In this document: positions 26,622-35,191 of the stretch, piece by piece | Numbering within the stretch: position 1 is the first letter of the stretch | Layout: every line of letters starts with the position of its first letter | Source: CAZUDO01 sp964618895 | GTDB lineage: Bacteria; Desulfobacterota; Binatia; DP-6 | Direction: 5' to 3' | Length of the DNA: 64,000 nucleotides | Assembly (NCBI GenBank): GCA_964618895.1 | Contig: CAZUDO010000008.1 | Coordinates: 1 to 64,000 of the forward strand | Made by a program: the position numbers and the translations under genes | Notes under the pieces: model-generated | What the model was told of the DNA's origin: nothing | The model's database searches: none | Seen by the model: only the letters and a program-made list of their open reading frames with translations

Positions 26622-27373
26622 CCACCCCACCACCCACGGTCCCCAACGTCATCGTCGTCATGCCGGCGTTCAATGCCGCCAAGACGCTCTGGCACACCTA
26701 CGAGGGCATCTCGAAGGAGATCGTCAGCGAGGTCATCCTGGTAGATGACGCCAGCAGCGACGAGACCGTCTCGTTGGCCCACCGACTCGGCATCAAGGTG
26801 ATCAAGCATCCCCACAACGTCGGCTACGGCGGCAACCAGAAGACCTGCTACATGGAGGCGCTCCGCGACGGGGGCGAGATCGTGGTAATGGTCCACCCCG
26901 ACAACCAGTACGACCCGCGCTTCATCGGCGACATCATCGTACCGATCATGGAGGGACGTGCGGACCTCGTCCTCGGCTCCCGTATGCTGATGCCCGGCGG
27001 AGCGCTCCAGGGCGGCATGCCGCGGTACAAGTTCGTCGCCAACAAGGTGTTGTCCGCGATCGAGAACGTGGCCCTCGGCCTGCGGCTGTCGGAGTTCCAC
27101 ACCGGCTATCGGGCGTACAGCCGGCGCTTCCTCGAGACCATCCCGTTCCTCCGCAACTCGAACGACTTCGACTTCGACACCCAGGTGTTGATCCAGGCCG
27201 CGGCCTTCGGGTTCCGGATCGCGGAGATCCCGGTCACGACCAAGTACTTCAAGGACGCCTCGTCGGTGAACTTCGCCACCAGCGTCCGCTACGGCCTGAA
27301 GACGTTGTGGGCGCTCGGGCGCTACCACCTTCATCGGAGCGGGCTCGTCCGCGCCAAGTTCCTGGGGCGGTGA
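26618..27373 (+). CDS. GT2 glycosyltransferase, DPM/DPG-synthase-like
   Basis: Family 2 glycosyltransferase of 251 residues without membrane helices. VIVVMPAFNAAKTL is the nucleotide-sugar N-terminus, VILVDDASSDE has the first Asp pair (43-44), and MVHPDNQYDP (91-100) is in the DxD-like place. FHTGYRAYSR and DFDFDTQVLIQA are typical of polyprenyl-phosphate sugar synthases. It probably moves a sugar from an NDP donor to polyprenyl phosphate. It is coupled upstream to the methyltransferase and downstream, by GTGA, to the TMTC-like gene, which would use its product. Confidence 0.88.
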   Translation: MTTPPPTVPNVIVVMPAFNAAKTLWHTYEGISKEIVSEVILVDDASSDETVSLAHRLGIKVIKHPHNVGYGGNQKTCYMEALRDGGEIVVMVHPDNQYDPRFIGDIIVPIMEGRADLVLGSRMLMPGGALQGGMPRYKFVANKVLSAIENVALGLRLSEFHTGYRAYSRRFLETIPFLRNSNDFDFDTQVLIQAAAFGFRIAEIPVTTKYFKDASSVNFATSVRYGLKTLWALGRYHLHRSGLVRAKFLGR

Positions 27374-29208
27374 CGGCGCCGCGCACCGGCCAGGCGGCGT
27401 GGGGCGCGGTCGTCGTGGCCGTCGTCACCACCGCGGTCTTCGCCCAGACGCTCGGCTTCCCGTTCGTGTGGGACGACAACGTGTACGTCGTCTCGAACCC
27501 GCACCTGCGCAGCGTCCGCTACGTCGGCGAGTACTTCACCGCCAACTTCTGTGCCGGCGCGGCGAAGGAGTGCGCGTTCTACCGGCCCCTGGTGGCGCTC
27601 TCCCACCTGGGCGACTACCTGCTGTGGGGGCCCGCCCCGCACGGCCATCATCTCACCAGCCTGCTCGTGCACCTGGCGGTGGTCCTGGTGTTCTACGTCG
27701 TGACGCTGCAGCTGTTCGGGAGCCCGCGCGCGGCGGTGATCGCCGCCCTGTTCTTTGCCGTCCACCCGCTGCGCGTCGAGTCGGTCGCTTTCGTGGCGGC
27801 ACGCACCGACCCCCCGGCTGCCCTGTGGACGCTGCTCGCCCTGTGGGCCTTCGCCCGCGCCCGCGCGCAGCGCGGCACACGCGCCACGGTGGCCTGGGCC
27901 GCGTCGCTGTTCGCGTACGGAGCCGCCTTGCTCACCAAGGAGATCGCCCTCACCCTGCCCGCCCTCCTCGTCCTGTACGACGGGCTGGTGGCACGGCCCT
28001 GGAAGAGCCTCCACGACGCGAGCCGACGCGTGCGCCTGGTGGTACCGTACGCGGGCGTCGCCGCCCTGTACTTCGTCGCCCGCCGGGCGGCACTCGGCTA
28101 CGGCACGACCGGCGACCTGAAGCTGGCCGAGCTCCCCGACCGCCTGCTCGGCGCGCCGGCCCTGGTGTGGGACTACCTCCGGCTCCAGGTGGTGCCCCAC
28201 CCGCTTGCCATCTTCCATGGCCGCCCGAGCCTGTTCGGGTCGAGGACGGTGGCGATCGCGTGGGGCCTTGTGGTTGTCAGCGGCGCGCTCGCCGTGCTCG
28301 TCCGCGCCCGCCGCTGGTCACCGGGCGTCACGTTCGGCGGGCTCTGGTTCATCATCGGCCTGCTCCCCGTCCTGAACCTCGTGCCGATCCCGTGGCCCAC
28401 CGTCGTCGAGCGCTTCTCGTACCTCCCATCGCTCGGCTTCGCCCTCGCCGTCGGTCTGGCGGCGGATCACGCCCTGACGATCGCCACCCCGCCGCGACGC
28501 CGGCTGCTCACTGCCGTGGGCGTCGGCGCGCTCGCCGTCCTGGTCGTGTTGAGCACCGCACGCACGCGCGTGTGGGGCGACGAGCTGCTGCTCTGGCAGG
28601 ACACGGCCGCCAAGTCCCCCGAGTTTCCGCTGGCGTACATGAACCTGGGCATCCTGTATCAAGAGCGGGGCGACCTGGCGCGCGCCGCCGCCGCCTACCA
28701 GGAGTCGCTCGAGATCAACCCGCAGAACGCCAAGATCCACCACAACCTCGCGACGCTCTACCAGGACACGGGCCGTCTCGACGACGCACTCGGCGAGTAC
28801 CGGCGCCTGATCGAGCTCGGCGAGGCGACGCCGCAGGCGTACTTCAACATGGGCATGATCTACGAGGAGAAGGACGACCCGGCGCAGGCGATCGCCAGCT
28901 ACCGCGAGGCCATCCGCCGCAACCCCGACTACGCCAAAGCCCACCTCCGTCTCGGCGGCGCCCTGGTCGACACGGGCCGCCCCGACGACGCCGTCACCGC
29001 CTTCCGCGAGGCCACCCGCATCGATCCCCGCAGCGAGATCGCCCACCTTGCCCTCGCCAACCTGCTGGACGACCTCGGCCGCCCCCAGGAAGCCGCCGAC
29101 ACCTACGCCCGTTACCTGGCCATCGCCTCCCCGACCACCCGCCAATCACCCGCCTACCGCGAAGCCCAGGCCCGACTCGACACGCTCCGCCACTCCAACA
29201 CGAGGTAG
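27370..29208 (+). CDS. TMTC-like GT-C membrane protein with C-terminal TPR domain
   Basis: In this 612-residue protein the N-terminal two thirds hold about ten transmembrane helices. The first external loop is FVWDDNVYVVSNPHL, an Asp-Asp pair at 35-36 equivalent to the acidic motif of GT-C enzymes. Five TPR units follow from about residue 417 (for example AYMNLGILYQERGDLARAAAAY). The layout is that of TMTC-type O-mannosyltransferases. Substrate and donor are not shown. The GTG start overlaps the GT2 stop (GTGA). A paralogue lies at 36175-38241. Confidence 0.85.
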   Translation: MTAPRTGQAAWGAVVVAVVTTAVFAQTLGFPFVWDDNVYVVSNPHLRSVRYVGEYFTANFCAGAAKECAFYRPLVALSHLGDYLLWGPAPHGHHLTSLLVHLAVVLVFYVVTLQLFGSPRAAVIAALFFAVHPLRVESVAFVAARTDPPAALWTLLALWAFARARAQRGTRATVAWAASLFAYGAALLTKEIALTLPALLVLYDGLVARPWKSLHDASRRVRLVVPYAGVAALYFVARRAALGYGTTGDLKLAELPDRLLGAPALVWDYLRLQVVPHPLAIFHGRPSLFGSRTVAIAWGLVVVSGALAVLVRARRWSPGVTFGGLWFIIGLLPVLNLVPIPWPTVVERFSYLPSLGFALAVGLAADHALTIATPPRRRLLTAVGVGALAVLVVLSTARTRVWGDELLLWQDTAAKSPEFPLAYMNLGILYQERGDLARAAAAYQESLEINPQNAKIHHNLATLYQDTGRLDDALGEYRRLIELGEATPQAYFNMGMIYEEKDDPAQAIASYREAIRRNPDYAKAHLRLGGALVDTGRPDDAVTAFREATRIDPRSEIAHLALANLLDDLGRPQEAADTYARYLAIASPTTRQSPAYREAQARLDTLRHSNTR

Positions 29209-29272
29209 CGGACCCGACGCGATCGCACGGGCGCGACGACCGTCGGGGGGGAGGGTCCGCCGCGGCGCGAGT

Positions 29273-29387
29273 CGCGGGCGCGGGGGCGCCGGTGGAGCGC
29301 CTCTCGAGCCGGCACGCCCACCACGATCAGGCGCCCAACGCCACGTCCGGCGAGAGCCGAAGCGGAACCGACGCCCCCGCGCCCGCG
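29273..29387 (+). repeat. Palindromic two-stem element, copy B (divergent)
   Basis: Arms 29273-29293 and 29367-29387 pair over 21 bp with one mismatch around a 73-nt core. The core opens GGAGCGCCTCTCGAG, altered from the GCCTTGAG of the others, and ends CCGAAGCGGA. The inner stem is only about 5 bp. Flanks are GAGT and GACT. It fills the gap between two convergent genes. Confidence 0.85.
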
Positions 29388-29397
29388 GACTGTCGCC

Positions 29398-30594
29398 TCA
29401 CGCAAACCGCCGCAGCTCCCGCCGCGCGATGACCGCCTTGTGCACCTCGTCCGGCCCGTCCGCCAGGCGCAGCATGCGCAGGTCCCGCCACATGCGTGCC
29501 AGGGGCGTGTCGTCCGACACGCCGAGTGCGCCGTGCACCTGGATGGCGCGGTCGAGGACCTGCATGACGACGTTGGCCGCGACCACCTTGATCATCGAGA
29601 TCTCCTGACGCGCCTCCTTCTTGCCAACCGTGTCCATCTTCCAGGCCGCGTAGAGCGTGAGCAGACGGGCCTGGTCGATCTCGATGCGCGACGTGGCGAT
29701 GAACTCCTGCACGAACTGCTTGTCGGCGAGGGGCCCGCCGAAGGCGACGCGGGTGTTGGCGCGCCGGCACATCATCTCCAACGCGCGTTCGGCGGCGCCG
29801 ATGGCGCGCATGCAGTGGTGGATCCGCCCCGGTCCGAGTCGCGCTTGCGCGATCACGAAGCCCGCCCCCTCGGGCCCGAGGAGATTGGCCGCCGGCACGC
29901 GGCACTGCTGATAGCGGATCTCGCAGTGCCCGCCCCCGCCCGTGTGGCCCATCACCGACACGGGGCGCACGAGGTTGAAGCCCGGCGCGTCGGTGGGCAC
30001 CAGGATCATGCTGGCGCGCAGATGCGGAGGGGCGTCGGGATTGGTCACGGCCATGACGATGGCGAGGCGCGCGCCGACCGCGCCGGAGGTGAACCACTTG
30101 TGCCCATCGACGACCCACGCATCGCCGTCCCGCACCGCACGAGTCTGGAGCAAGGTCGGGTCGGAACCCGCCACCTCCGGCTCCGTCATCGAGAAGCAGC
30201 TGCGGATGTCGCCGGCAAGGAGCGGCGCCAGCCAGCGCTGCTTCTGTTCGTCGGTGCCGAACTCGGCCAGGATCTCCATATTGCCGGTGTCCGGCGCGGC
30301 ACAGTTGAAAACCAACGGGGCCACCAGGCTGCGTCCCATTTCTTCGCACAGGATGCCGTACTCCCAGTTGGTGAGGCCGCCACCGGGCGCGGCGGCGGGC
30401 AGGAAGAGGTTCCACAGGCCCTCGCTCTTCGCCAGCGCACGCAGTCGAAGTAGAGTAGGGGGGTACGGAACGCCCGTCCGAACCTCCTCGCTCTCGGCGC
30501 CAACCTGCTGTTCCACCGAGTAGATATGGCGCCCCATGAAGCTTCGGATACGACCCAGAAACTCTTCCACACGTGGAGACGGCGAGAATTCCAT
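29398..30594 (-). CDS. Acyl-CoA dehydrogenase family protein
   Basis: FAD-dependent alpha,beta-dehydrogenation of an acyl-CoA. The 398-residue protein shows CFSMTEPEVAGSDPT (FAD/substrate contact), WVVDGHKWFTSGA, ARLGPGRIHHCMRAIGAAE and a C-terminal IQVHGALGVSDDTPLARMWRD, closest to the ACAD10/11-like subgroup. A GGGGAGG Shine-Dalgarno directly before the ATG fixes the start; the longer frame upstream is not family-like. It is monocistronic by spacing, divergent from the highly signalled secreted-protein gene. Confidence 0.95.
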   Translation of the reverse strand: MEFSPSPRVEEFLGRIRSFMGRHIYSVEQQVGAESEEVRTGVPYPPTLLRLRALAKSEGLWNLFLPAAAPGGGLTNWEYGILCEEMGRSLVAPLVFNCAAPDTGNMEILAEFGTDEQKQRWLAPLLAGDIRSCFSMTEPEVAGSDPTLLQTRAVRDGDAWVVDGHKWFTSGAVGARLAIVMAVTNPDAPPHLRASMILVPTDAPGFNLVRPVSVMGHTGGGGHCEIRYQQCRVPAANLLGPEGAGFVIAQARLGPGRIHHCMRAIGAAERALEMMCRRANTRVAFGGPLADKQFVQEFIATSRIEIDQARLLTLYAAWKMDTVGKKEARQEISMIKVVAANVVMQVLDRAIQVHGALGVSDDTPLARMWRDLRMLRLADGPDEVHKAVIARRELRRFA

Positions 30595-30759
30595 CACGGT
30601 TCCTCCCCAGGGCGCGCACGCTAGACGACCACCCGCAACCAAGTCCAGCGCGCGCGCCATGGGGCGCGACCAAAGGGCGCCGTGGCGATTGCAGATATGC
30701 ATGATCAGCGACAGGGCGCCGCGTCACGTGCTTTTCGCTCCCCACTGACGAATTTTTCC

Positions 30760-30788
30760 TTGACATCATTCCGGAGCGGCAGTAGACG
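30760..30788 (+). promoter_or_regulatory. Strong sigma70-type promoter
   Basis: A perfect -35 TTGACA is followed by a 17-bp spacer and TAGACG, preceded by an AT-rich stretch (GAATTTTTCC). It is the best -35 seen in the window and lies about 60 nt before the well-spaced ribosome binding site of the next gene. Confidence 0.7.
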
Positions 30789-30854
30789 CACTCTCAGATG
30801 TAGGCGGGCTAAGGGTTCTCGTGGCAACTCAACCAAAAAGCGGGAGGGAGACTA

Positions 30855-31466
30855 ATGCGTAAATTGATTCTGGGAGTCATAGGAGCGGCCTTCGCATTTG
30901 CGATGACCGCGGGTGTCGCTTCGGCGACGCACAACGTTCCAAAGGATGCCAAGCAGCAGAAGGGCGAGTTCGTGAAGGCGTACAATCAGTGCGTCGTGCC
31001 AAACGACTTTACGTCGAATGGGTTCCCAGCCTGCACCGGCGTCGTGGCGAGCGACCCGAAGTGCACCTTCTCCACCAAGGGCAAGGGCAAGTACCTCGCG
31101 AAGTACAACGCCCTCGGCCCGGACAAGCTGCTCGGCACCAGCGACGACGGAGACGCTGACATTCAGGCCACGATCGTCGGCCTTGTGGGCTGTAACGCGC
31201 AGGTCCTGACCATCGTCGCCGACGTGCGTGCGACCACCGATGACTGCACGGCTGGTGCGGTCTGCACGGTCGTCGATCTGCCGAACTTTGTGATCGCGCC
31301 TTGCACCGTTGATTCCGTTGGCAACTGCAAGATCAAGACAACGGTGAACCTGTCCGCGGCGGGCCCGATCCTGCTGCCCGGGAAGAACGTCAGCATCGAG
31401 GTTAGGGGCGTGAGCATGAACAACGGCCCCAACCGCCTGCTCCGCGGCGGTCTGCTCATCAAGTAG
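30855..31466 (+). CDS. Small exported protein of unknown function, strong expression signals
   Basis: The 203-residue protein has a clean signal peptide (MRKLILGVIGAAFAFAMTAG, cleavage near residue 24 after ASA). The mature part has three to four Cys pairs, a Lys-rich stretch (TKGKGKYLAKY) and a Gly/Leu-rich end (RLLRGGLLIK). No family is recognised. Codon use is visibly less GC-rich than its neighbours. A TTGACA promoter, GGGAGGGAG ribosome site and a strong terminator suggest high expression. It could be an abundant periplasmic or surface protein. Confidence 0.85.
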   Translation: MRKLILGVIGAAFAFAMTAGVASATHNVPKDAKQQKGEFVKAYNQCVVPNDFTSNGFPACTGVVASDPKCTFSTKGKGKYLAKYNALGPDKLLGTSDDGDADIQATIVGLVGCNAQVLTIVADVRATTDDCTAGAVCTVVDLPNFVIAPCTVDSVGNCKIKTTVNLSAAGPILLPGKNVSIEVRGVSMNNGPNRLLRGGLLIK

Positions 31467-31485
31467 TAGCTTCCGTAGCGTCCGA

Positions 31486-31523
31486 AAAAGAGCCGGGAGG
31501 CGTGAGCGCCCCCCGGCTCTTTT
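31486..31523. terminator. Bidirectional rho-independent terminator
   Basis: A 12-bp stem AAAAGAGCCGGG/CCCGGCTCTTTT is extended inside by one mismatch and four more pairs to a 4-nt loop. It has a T-tract on each strand. It serves the exported-protein gene on one side and the convergent kinase-like gene on the other, and is the clearest terminator in the window. Confidence 0.92.
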
Positions 31524-31544
31524 ATTTGCGGTACCCGCACGAGA

Positions 31545-32207
31545 TCAGCCGAGGGTCGCGCCGAACAGCCCCGTGGCCACCACCCAGGTCGCGAAGCCGA
31601 CGAACAGCGGGATGGTCAGGTTGTCGTCGATGCGCAGCGGCAGCAGCTCGCAGACGGCCGACACCAGCGCGATCGTGAACGCCATTGCTCCCACGGCCAG
31701 CCACGAGGCAGTCACGCACTGTCCGAGGACCGCGACGGCGATCAGGAAGGTCGCCGTGAAGAAGGCGAGCGATCCCTCGAGGCTACGCGTGGCACCGAGC
31801 TTCCGCCGGCCCCAGATGATGCCGACCACCGCCGCCGCCGGGTCCGCGATCGCCAACGTGTAGATGGCGATCAGCGCCGCCGGCTTCGGGACGGTCAGGA
31901 TCGTGAGCAGGGCGGCGATCGCGTACGGGGTCATCGCCGCCTCGCGCACCCGCTCTTCGGCGCGCCCGAGCACGCGATTCGCCCACGGCGCGTGGCGCTC
32001 GAGTACCTCGGGGTAGGCGATGCGGATCCGGTCGAGGACGTAGATCAGGCAGGCGATCGTCCCGAACACATGCACGATCTGCTGATGCGTGAAGAAGATC
32101 GCATACGCCGTCGCCACCGCGACGCCGTTCAGCAGGTGGAAGAGCCGGCGACCGATCTGGAGATCGTACCGGGTAGCGGTGGCGACACCACGTGCCGGGT
32201 CCGTCAT
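31545..32207 (-). CDS. Diacylglycerol/polyprenol kinase family membrane protein (dolichol-kinase-like)
   Basis: The 220-residue protein has about six transmembrane helices. The C-terminal half carries the family signature DPAAAVVGIIWGRRKLG followed by SLEGSLAFFTATF, as in CTP-dependent dolichol, phytol and diacylglycerol kinases. It would phosphorylate a polyprenol, phytol or diacylglycerol; the sequence does not decide which. ATG (MTDPARG) is the first family-like start. It is 16 bp downstream of a GT-C-like gene in the same direction, which fits supply of polyprenyl phosphate for glycosylation. Confidence 0.82.
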   Translation of the reverse strand: MTDPARGVATATRYDLQIGRRLFHLLNGVAVATAYAIFFTHQQIVHVFGTIACLIYVLDRIRIAYPEVLERHAPWANRVLGRAEERVREAAMTPYAIAALLTILTVPKPAALIAIYTLAIADPAAAVVGIIWGRRKLGATRSLEGSLAFFTATFLIAVAVLGQCVTASWLAVGAMAFTIALVSAVCELLPLRIDDNLTIPLFVGFATWVVATGLFGATLG

Positions 32208-32223
32208 GGCGTGTGGCGAACGC

Positions 32224-34218
32224 TCATACCTGCTTGGGCAGCTTGATGGCTGGCACCTCGACCCGGAACACCCGGACCGCCAGCGCCGCATTCCGCGGCG
32301 GGTCGGAGGTGTCCAAGGCCAGGATCGGGTACACCCCGGTCGCCACTTCGGTGAAGACCACGCCTGTCCGGTTGGGCGGCGGGAGGAGCAGGTGCTGCAC
32401 CAGGTACATCGGGCGGGCGATCCGTGCCATGTCTACCGCCAGGACGGGGACCACGTCGATCGTCCCCGCCGTCCCCGGAAGCTGGACGGCCTCGCGGCCG
32501 TGCAGCAACCACAGCGGCACGTCCAGCAGAGCCCCGAACAGCGCCGGGTCGAGGACCACCAGGGCATCGGGCTCCGGGATTACGCGCACGAGCGCCGTGA
32601 CGGCCGCTTCGCTCCCGCGCAGGAACGGTTTGTGCCAGAGGATCCGTGACCGCATCGCGTTCGACAGCACGACGGCAACCGCCAGGACCGCGCCCAGCCG
32701 GCGGCCGAGTTGGCGGGGCCAGGTTCGGGGCCAGGCAATGGCCACGGCCGCGGCCGCGAACAGCAGCGGTAACACCGCCGGCACCAGACGACGTCCGCCC
32801 CACAGGGGCAGGAGCAGCACGTGCGCGTCGTACAGGAAATGCCCGGCAGCCACCGCCCCGATCAGGAGCGCCAGGAGCCCGGCGCCGTCGCCCCGCAAGC
32901 GGTACCCCAGGACCGGGAGTCCCACCACGCTGGCGGCCAGGACGATCCAGGTGACGTAGTGCGGCAGGAGGCGCGCGCCCCCGAAGGTGGGCGGGGTACT
33001 CTGCAGCACATACGCGAACGCCCACAGACCCACGCCGACTCCCACGACTGCCCGCAGCCACCGGGGCCGGTCGCTCCCCGCGCCGAGGCGCAGCGCACCA
33101 ACCACTGCTACCCCGACCGCAGCGACGAGCAGCGCAGCCATCGTTCCCGGGCGCTGTGCGACCGTCACGGCGAACCCGCCGAGATCTGTCCGAAGCGTCT
33201 GATTGACGGCTGCACGATAGTGCGTCGGGAGGCTCACCAACAACGCGAGCGCCACAGCCCCCAAGCCGGCCGCGGGCGCCACGGCGAGAAGCGGAATCTC
33301 GCGCAGCCGCCCGAGCGTCCATGCGATCACCGCGGTCAGGGGGATGAAGATCAGAAACTCCGCCCGGGCCAGCATTGCGCAGCCGAGTCCGACACCCCCG
33401 GCGACGGCAGCCACGGGGGCGCGCGACTCGTACCATCGGGACAGCGCCAGCAGGCCCCCCCACAGAAAGAACTGCCCCCCGATCTCGCCCATCGACACGC
33501 GCGCGAAGACGAGCTGGGGGATGCAGGTCGCCAGCAGCCCCGCAGCGACGAGGGCAACGAACGTACCCAGGGTCCGGCGCAGAAAGAGATAGTACGCCAT
33601 GGTCCCGCATGCCCCCAGGAGAGGCGACATGAATACGGCGCCCGGCACCCCGGCCGCAGCGAAGCCGAGCGCGAGCCACACCGATGGCAACTTGGCGAAC
33701 GTCGAGTACACGCCGCCGCGCGTCCCGATGTCGAAGGCGAGACCAGCGACGCTGCGCGATCGCGTCGCGGGGTCGTACGGGTTGTAGGCCGGGAAGAGGA
33801 ACTGCCATCCCGCCGCGTTCACCGTCGGCAGCTGGTGCAGGAGGGGCGCGTCGATGCGGAACGCGCCATGGCGGGCCAGGTACGTCGCGCTACCGAGATA
33901 CGTCGTGGCATCCGCCCCATACAGCGTGGTGTCGTACCCCGGCGCATACAAGGCCAGCGCCAGGAGGAAGACCAGGACACCATCGACCGTGCGCAGGCTG
34001 GCCAGCCTCCCGGAGCGTGTCGGAGGTGCGTCGCCGTCTCGGGACCCTGTCCGCATGGCCCGGAGCGCGAACGCCATCCCGGCTCCTCCCGCAAGTGCCA
34101 CCGGGAGAGGGCGGAAGACCTCGAGCCCGCCGAGCACAAGACCCAAGCAGCCGGCGACGCCCGCGCCGAGCACGAGCGCAACCGCCAGGTCGGTGGCCAG
34201 GTCGCGCGGAGTCTGCAC
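32224..34218 (-). CDS. Large polytopic membrane protein, ArnT/PMT-like GT-C family
   Basis: A 664-residue protein with about twelve transmembrane helices. The first external loop contains YAPGYDTTLYGADATTYLGSA, acidic residues in the place of a GT-C active-site motif, then WQFLFPAYNPYDP. It resembles Pmt/ArnT-type glycosyltransferases that use lipid-linked sugars. A soluble tail ends LPKQV. GTG is used because it lies just after the stop of the upstream gene; the longer frame is a shadow of that gene. It is followed by the polyprenol-kinase-like gene. Confidence 0.78.
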   Translation of the reverse strand: MQTPRDLATDLAVALVLGAGVAGCLGLVLGGLEVFRPLPVALAGGAGMAFALRAMRTGSRDGDAPPTRSGRLASLRTVDGVLVFLLALALYAPGYDTTLYGADATTYLGSATYLARHGAFRIDAPLLHQLPTVNAAGWQFLFPAYNPYDPATRSRSVAGLAFDIGTRGGVYSTFAKLPSVWLALGFAAAGVPGAVFMSPLLGACGTMAYYLFLRRTLGTFVALVAAGLLATCIPQLVFARVSMGEIGGQFFLWGGLLALSRWYESRAPVAAVAGGVGLGCAMLARAEFLIFIPLTAVIAWTLGRLREIPLLAVAPAAGLGAVALALLVSLPTHYRAAVNQTLRTDLGGFAVTVAQRPGTMAALLVAAVGVAVVGALRLGAGSDRPRWLRAVVGVGVGLWAFAYVLQSTPPTFGGARLLPHYVTWIVLAASVVGLPVLGYRLRGDGAGLLALLIGAVAAGHFLYDAHVLLLPLWGGRRLVPAVLPLLFAAAAVAIAWPRTWPRQLGRRLGAVLAVAVVLSNAMRSRILWHKPFLRGSEAAVTALVRVIPEPDALVVLDPALFGALLDVPLWLLHGREAVQLPGTAGTIDVVPVLAVDMARIARPMYLVQHLLLPPPNRTGVVFTEVATGVYPILALDTSDPPRNAALAVRVFRVEVPAIKLPKQV

Positions 34219-34229
34219 CGGCTCGGGCG

Positions 34230-35135
34230 TTACGCCAGGCCCAGCTTCTGCTTGCCCTCCGCACTGATGCGGGAGGGGTGCCACGGCGGCTCCCAGACGA
34301 CATCGACGGTGACGTTGGCCTGCCCCAGGGCCGCGATCTTCCGCTTCACGTCCTCCGGGATGGTACGGGCCGACGGACAGGATTCCGACGTGAGTGTCAT
34401 GCGGACCGCAATCGCCGACTCGTCGATGTCGATCCCGTAGATCAGACCGAGATCGTAGACGTTGAGCGGGATCTCCGGGTCGTAGCACTCGCGGATGGCG
34501 GCCACGACCTGCGCGCCACTGACGGAACCACCCCGATACCCTACCGGCACGTCTGGCGCCGCCGCCCCTCCGCCGGCAGCCACGGGAGCCGCCTCGGCGG
34601 CGACCCGCGGGCCCGTCCACGCGTGCATCCCACCCAGAAGATTGAGCAGCCGCGTGAACCCGCGTTGGCCGAGCGTGTCACACGCAGCGGCGCTACGGCC
34701 CCCGGCGGCACAATGCACGAGGATGATCGTGTCCCGCGCGGGCAACTCGTGCAGCCGATCGTCGAGCTCGTCGACGGGAATGAGCCGCGCGTTCGGGATG
34801 TGCCCATTGGCGTATTCGGCCGCGGTGCGGACGTCGAGGACGAGGAGGTCCGGCGTGCGTTCATAGAGGGCGAGCGCCTCGGCCGCGCCGATGTCCTGCC
34901 GGGGCGCACCCCGCACGATGATCTCCCGGGGAGGCGCCTGGCCGGCTGCGACGGCGGCCAGGTGCGTACGCGTCACCGCCAGCTCGCGCGCCGCTTCCTC
35001 GCGCAGCGTCCCCAGCTCGCGCCGCATGGCGCTCACCTCGCTCAGGCTGATCTCCGCGCGGCGCAGCCTGCGCACGAGCCAGACGACGACACCGCACCCC
35101 CCGACGACGCCGAGGACGAGCACCATTCTCACCAT
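34230..35135 (-). CDS. Membrane-anchored rhodanese - MIP18/SufT (DUF59) fusion
   Basis: In the 301-residue protein, residues 5-22 form an N-terminal anchor. A coiled region to about 65 precedes a rhodanese domain at about 80-175, with active Cys142 in HCAAGGRSA. A linker leads to a MIP18/PaaD-like domain from about 203, including CYDPEIPLNVYDLGLIYGI and the conserved Cys253 in TLTSESCPSA. It couples sulphur handling to Fe-S cluster assembly in one chain, by inference. ATG is chosen because a TATGAT box lies about 12 bp upstream and would exclude the GTG at 35144. Confidence 0.9.
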   Translation of the reverse strand: MVRMVLVLGVVGGCGVVVWLVRRLRRAEISLSEVSAMRRELGTLREEAARELAVTRTHLAAVAAGQAPPREIIVRGAPRQDIGAAEALALYERTPDLLVLDVRTAAEYANGHIPNARLIPVDELDDRLHELPARDTIILVHCAAGGRSAAACDTLGQRGFTRLLNLLGGMHAWTGPRVAAEAAPVAAGGGAAAPDVPVGYRGGSVSGAQVVAAIRECYDPEIPLNVYDLGLIYGIDIDESAIAVRMTLTSESCPSARTIPEDVKRKIAALGQANVTVDVVWEPPWHPSRISAEGKQKLGLA

Positions 35136-35146
35136 GCGTACCACGG

Positions 35147-35152
35147 ATCATA
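35147..35152 (-). promoter_or_regulatory. -10 box TATGAT of the rhodanese-MIP18 gene
   Basis: On the minus strand TATGAT lies eleven bases before the ATG. No clear -35 is seen. It sits back-to-back with the promoter of the divergent oxidoreductase gene. Confidence 0.4.
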
Positions 35153-35155
35153 GCG

Positions 35156-35184
35156 TTGACTCCTGCCGCACGCCATGGTGAGCG
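35156..35184 (+). promoter_or_regulatory. Putative promoter of quinone oxidoreductase gene
   Basis: TTGACT is followed by a 17-bp spacer and a weak TGAGCG. The predicted start coincides with the ATG at 35192, which would make the mRNA leaderless. Confidence 0.4.
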
Positions 35185-35191
35185 ATGGGGC

